Part shown: positions 32,564 to 34,053 of the stretch, piece after piece
Layout of the letters: each line of letters opens with the position of its first letter
Numbering within the stretch: the stretch's first letter is position 1
NCBI GenBank assembly: GCA_007050885.1
Contig: SMYQ01000005.1
Coordinates: forward strand, 1 to 34,053
Direction: 5' to 3'
DNA length: 34,053 nucleotides
Origin: Candidatus Bathyarchaeota archaeon
GTDB lineage: Archaea; Thermoproteota; Bathyarchaeia; 40CM-2-53-6; RBG-13-38-9
Notes under the pieces: model-generated
The model's database searches: none
What the model was told of the DNA's origin: nothing
The model's input: only the letters and a program-made list of their open reading frames with translations
Position numbers and translations under genes: made by a program

Positions 32564-33235
32564 ATGGTCTTACAATTTAATAAAGAAAAAGCCGAAGAAA
32601 TAGCAGGTAAAGTTAATTTTGAAAAAAGTAACGGCTTAATCCCTGCCATCGTGCAAGATTCTTCTAATGACAGAGTACTGATGCAGGCATACGTGAATCG
32701 AGAATCATTGATCCAAACATTAATTACGGGTAAAACTCATTTTTGGAGCCGAACCAGAAAAAAGCTATGGATGAAAGGAGAAGAATCAGGCCATTTCTCT
32801 TTAGTTCAGAATATTATTTTTGACTGTGATTATGATGCCATTCTGATCAAAGTTCAGCAGATTGGACCAATTTGCCACACAAATCAAGAAACCTGCTTCC
32901 ACTATCCAACTTTGAAAGAAGAGGAATCTAAACCAACAGCTGCGATATTGGAAAGAATTTATGAGATAATACTCGAGCGATCACGAACTGGCGATGAAGG
33001 ATCCTACGTTAAGAAACTTATGGATAAAGGGGAAAGTGAGATATTAGGTAAAATTTCTGAGGAATCTGAAGAAGTAATTTTGGCTACAAAAGAAAGTTCA
33101 GAAAGACTTGTCTCTGAAGAATCGGATTTAATTTTTCATTTAATGATTTTGCTAGCTTCAAAAGGAATAAAACTTCAAGAGATATTTAATGAATTGGATA
33201 GAAGACATAAAGAGAAAATTTCTAAAAGTAACTAG
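32564..33235 (+). CDS. hisIE: Bifunctional phosphoribosyl-AMP cyclohydrolase / phosphoribosyl-ATP pyrophosphatase
   Basis: A HisI-HisE fusion of 223 residues catalysing steps 2 and 3 of the pathway. The HisI part (about 1-120) has DCDYDAILIKV with Asp87, Asp89 and Asp91 for Mg, and zinc cysteines at 88, 104 (GPICHT) and 111 (TCFHY). The HisE part (about 128-223) has ILERIYEIILERS and the MazG-like KISEESEEVILA metal motif. The ATG start is 21 nt after hisF. It is the last gene of the operon. HisG, which makes its substrate, is not in the window. Confidence 0.95.
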   Translation: MVLQFNKEKAEEIAGKVNFEKSNGLIPAIVQDSSNDRVLMQAYVNRESLIQTLITGKTHFWSRTRKKLWMKGEESGHFSLVQNIIFDCDYDAILIKVQQIGPICHTNQETCFHYPTLKEEESKPTAAILERIYEIILERSRTGDEGSYVKKLMDKGESEILGKISEESEEVILATKESSERLVSEESDLIFHLMILLASKGIKLQEIFNELDRRHKEKISKSN

Positions 33236-33286
33236 CAATTCTCCATCCATGAATTTTAATAGCGATTAAGCAATCCATATTATATT

Positions 33287-33796
33287 CTACTTATCAGAAG
33301 ATTCAAACCTGGCAAATTTTACTTCTTTAGATATTGCGTCATATGAATTTGCAATCTCGTTTACTGTTAATATTGTACCGATTAATAGCAAGAACATTCC
33401 ACAAAAGAAAGCCATCGCTATAAGCGTGATAACTATCGTTGGAGATAGGATGGAACCTACAAGTATCAGAAATGATGTAAATATGAAAGCGAACACTGCT
33501 GAGAAATTTAACAACAGCGCACGCTTGAGCTTTAACCCTCTGTTCAATAGAAGTTCAATCTGGACATCGATATTCTGTAATCTTCCCAAAATCAATTTTT
33601 CATCAAGTATTTGAGTTGACTTATTTGAATGTCCTATCTGTCTAAGCTCACGTTGATCAGATATTAACTTCCGAAGCCTATCAACAATTCTACCATAGCG
33701 ATGTTGAATAATCAAACATATCAAGGCCGAACTTGAAATCATAACCACTGATACTATTGTAGCTTGAATCAAATTCAATAATTCTGGAAGATCCAT
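33287..33796 (-). CDS. DUF2721 family membrane protein
   Basis: A 169-residue membrane protein with segments at about 9-31, 92-114 and 119-144. The cytoplasmic region after the first segment carries HRYGRIVDRLRKL, the R[LYG]xRIVDRxRxL motif of DUF2721 proteins, and a charged coiled region up to the LLNRGLKLKRALLL stretch that precedes the second segment. The ATG start has AGGT about 7 nt upstream. It converges on hisIE. The function is not known. Confidence 0.75.
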   Translation of the reverse strand: MDLPELLNLIQATIVSVVMISSSALICLIIQHRYGRIVDRLRKLISDQRELRQIGHSNKSTQILDEKLILGRLQNIDVQIELLLNRGLKLKRALLLNFSAVFAFIFTSFLILVGSILSPTIVITLIAMAFFCGMFLLLIGTILTVNEIANSYDAISKEVKFARFESSDK

Positions 33797-33950
33797 CGGT
33801 TCATACCTGTGACTAATTAATACTAGGCTAGGAAAAAAACCTCTTGGTTAATCCTCTGATTCATCCAATTGTTAGCACACTATTAGAATAGTCCAATTTT
33901 GGATGCTCTCACCAGCTAGCCACACACATACTAAAATAAAATTTTAATTA

Positions 33951-33960
33951 TTTTTAAAAA
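33951..33960 (+). promoter_or_regulatory. Candidate TATA box for a leaderless gene at the right edge
   Basis: TTTTTAAAAA is centred about 26 nt before the ATG at 33982, the spacing expected when transcription starts at or next to the start codon. No Shine-Dalgarno sequence lies between, which fits a leaderless transcript. Confidence 0.42.
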
Positions 33961-33981
33961 CATTAAATGATAACGATTAAT

Positions 33982-34053
33982 ATGACCACATCTCAACTCA
34001 TTAAGGAACATGCTTCTCTTGTGAAGTGGTTAGCATTATGCGGAATTGTGGCT
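33982..34053 (+). CDS. Unidentified protein, first 24 codons only (cut by the right edge)
   Basis: An ATG opens a frame with no stop up to the window end. The visible residues are MTTSQLIKEHASLVKW followed by LALCGIVA, suggesting a short basic N-terminus and the beginning of a membrane segment. It is too short to assign. The upstream AT-rich box at 33951-33960 supports a real gene start. Confidence 0.45.
   Translation, partial: MTTSQLIKEHASLVKWLALCGIVA

Noticed and set aside
1..34053. CRISPR arrays, insertion sequences, transposases, integrases or toxin-antitoxin pairs.
   Set aside because: No repeat-spacer periodicity, terminal inverted repeats or recognisable mobile-element proteins were seen; the window is almost entirely core metabolism and information processing.

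Overview
This is a gene-dense, AT-rich stretch of an archaeal chromosome. It encodes an archaeal 20S proteasome alpha subunit, an SBDS/Sdo1 homologue, the exosome core (Rrp4, Rrp41, Rrp42), two RNase P proteins, prefoldin beta, two KEOPS Pcc1-type proteins, archaeal-eukaryotic ribosomal proteins (eL43, eL13, eL15, eS1, uS15), an archaeal RecJ-like DHH nuclease and isopentenyl phosphate kinase. An eL13 protein points to the TACK side of the Archaea rather than Euryarchaeota. The seryl-tRNA synthetase is the rare type 2 enzyme best known from methanogens. I cannot name the species. Translation initiation is unusual: about a third of the genes appear to start with TTG, including all five ribosomal protein genes.

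Layout. 1-4338 (minus): an ECF transporter energising module (two ATPases and the T subunit, no S component visible), a gene cut by the left edge, and upstream the prefoldin beta / DUF3194 / DHH phosphoesterase group. 4481-10164 (minus): the archaeal exosome-proteasome superoperon in the order psmA, sdo1, rrp4, rrp41, rrp42, eL43, Brix, pcc1, followed by a small membrane protein. 10446-11018 (plus): a two-helix membrane protein with a GOLD-like ectodomain. 11080-12546 (minus): a COG1325 RNA-binding protein, Rpp30 and Pop5. 12792-13901 (plus): a metallophosphoesterase and Pth2. 13985-16768 (minus): eL15, eL13, isopentenyl phosphate kinase and a prenyl diphosphate synthase. 16927-20004 (minus): GlmM-type phosphohexomutase, a GlmU-like bifunctional sugar enzyme and DUF2095. 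20126-24612 (minus): uS15, RecJ-like, Pcc1 paralogue, SerRS and eS1. 24821-25234 (plus): a small membrane protein. 25271-26107 (minus): prephenate dehydratase. 26243-33235 (plus): a compact histidine operon, hisD-hisC-HAD-hisB-hisH-hisA-hisF-hisIE, without hisG. 33287 to the end: a DUF2721 membrane protein (minus) and a gene start cut by the right edge (plus).

The most striking observation is in the ribosomal protein pair at 15916-16768. The eL15 gene stops about 37-40 residues short of the family's usual length. The missing C-terminal tail, with its RGLTxxGxxxRGL signature, is instead found at the C-terminus of the next gene, fused behind an eL13 domain. It looks as if an eL13 gene became lodged inside the eL15 gene, leaving a truncated eL15 and an eL13-eL15-tail fusion. 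A second candidate for new biology is the 403-residue HAD protein embedded in the his operon, a good candidate for the missing histidinol-phosphate phosphatase. No tRNA, rRNA, CRISPR array or insertion sequence was recognised.
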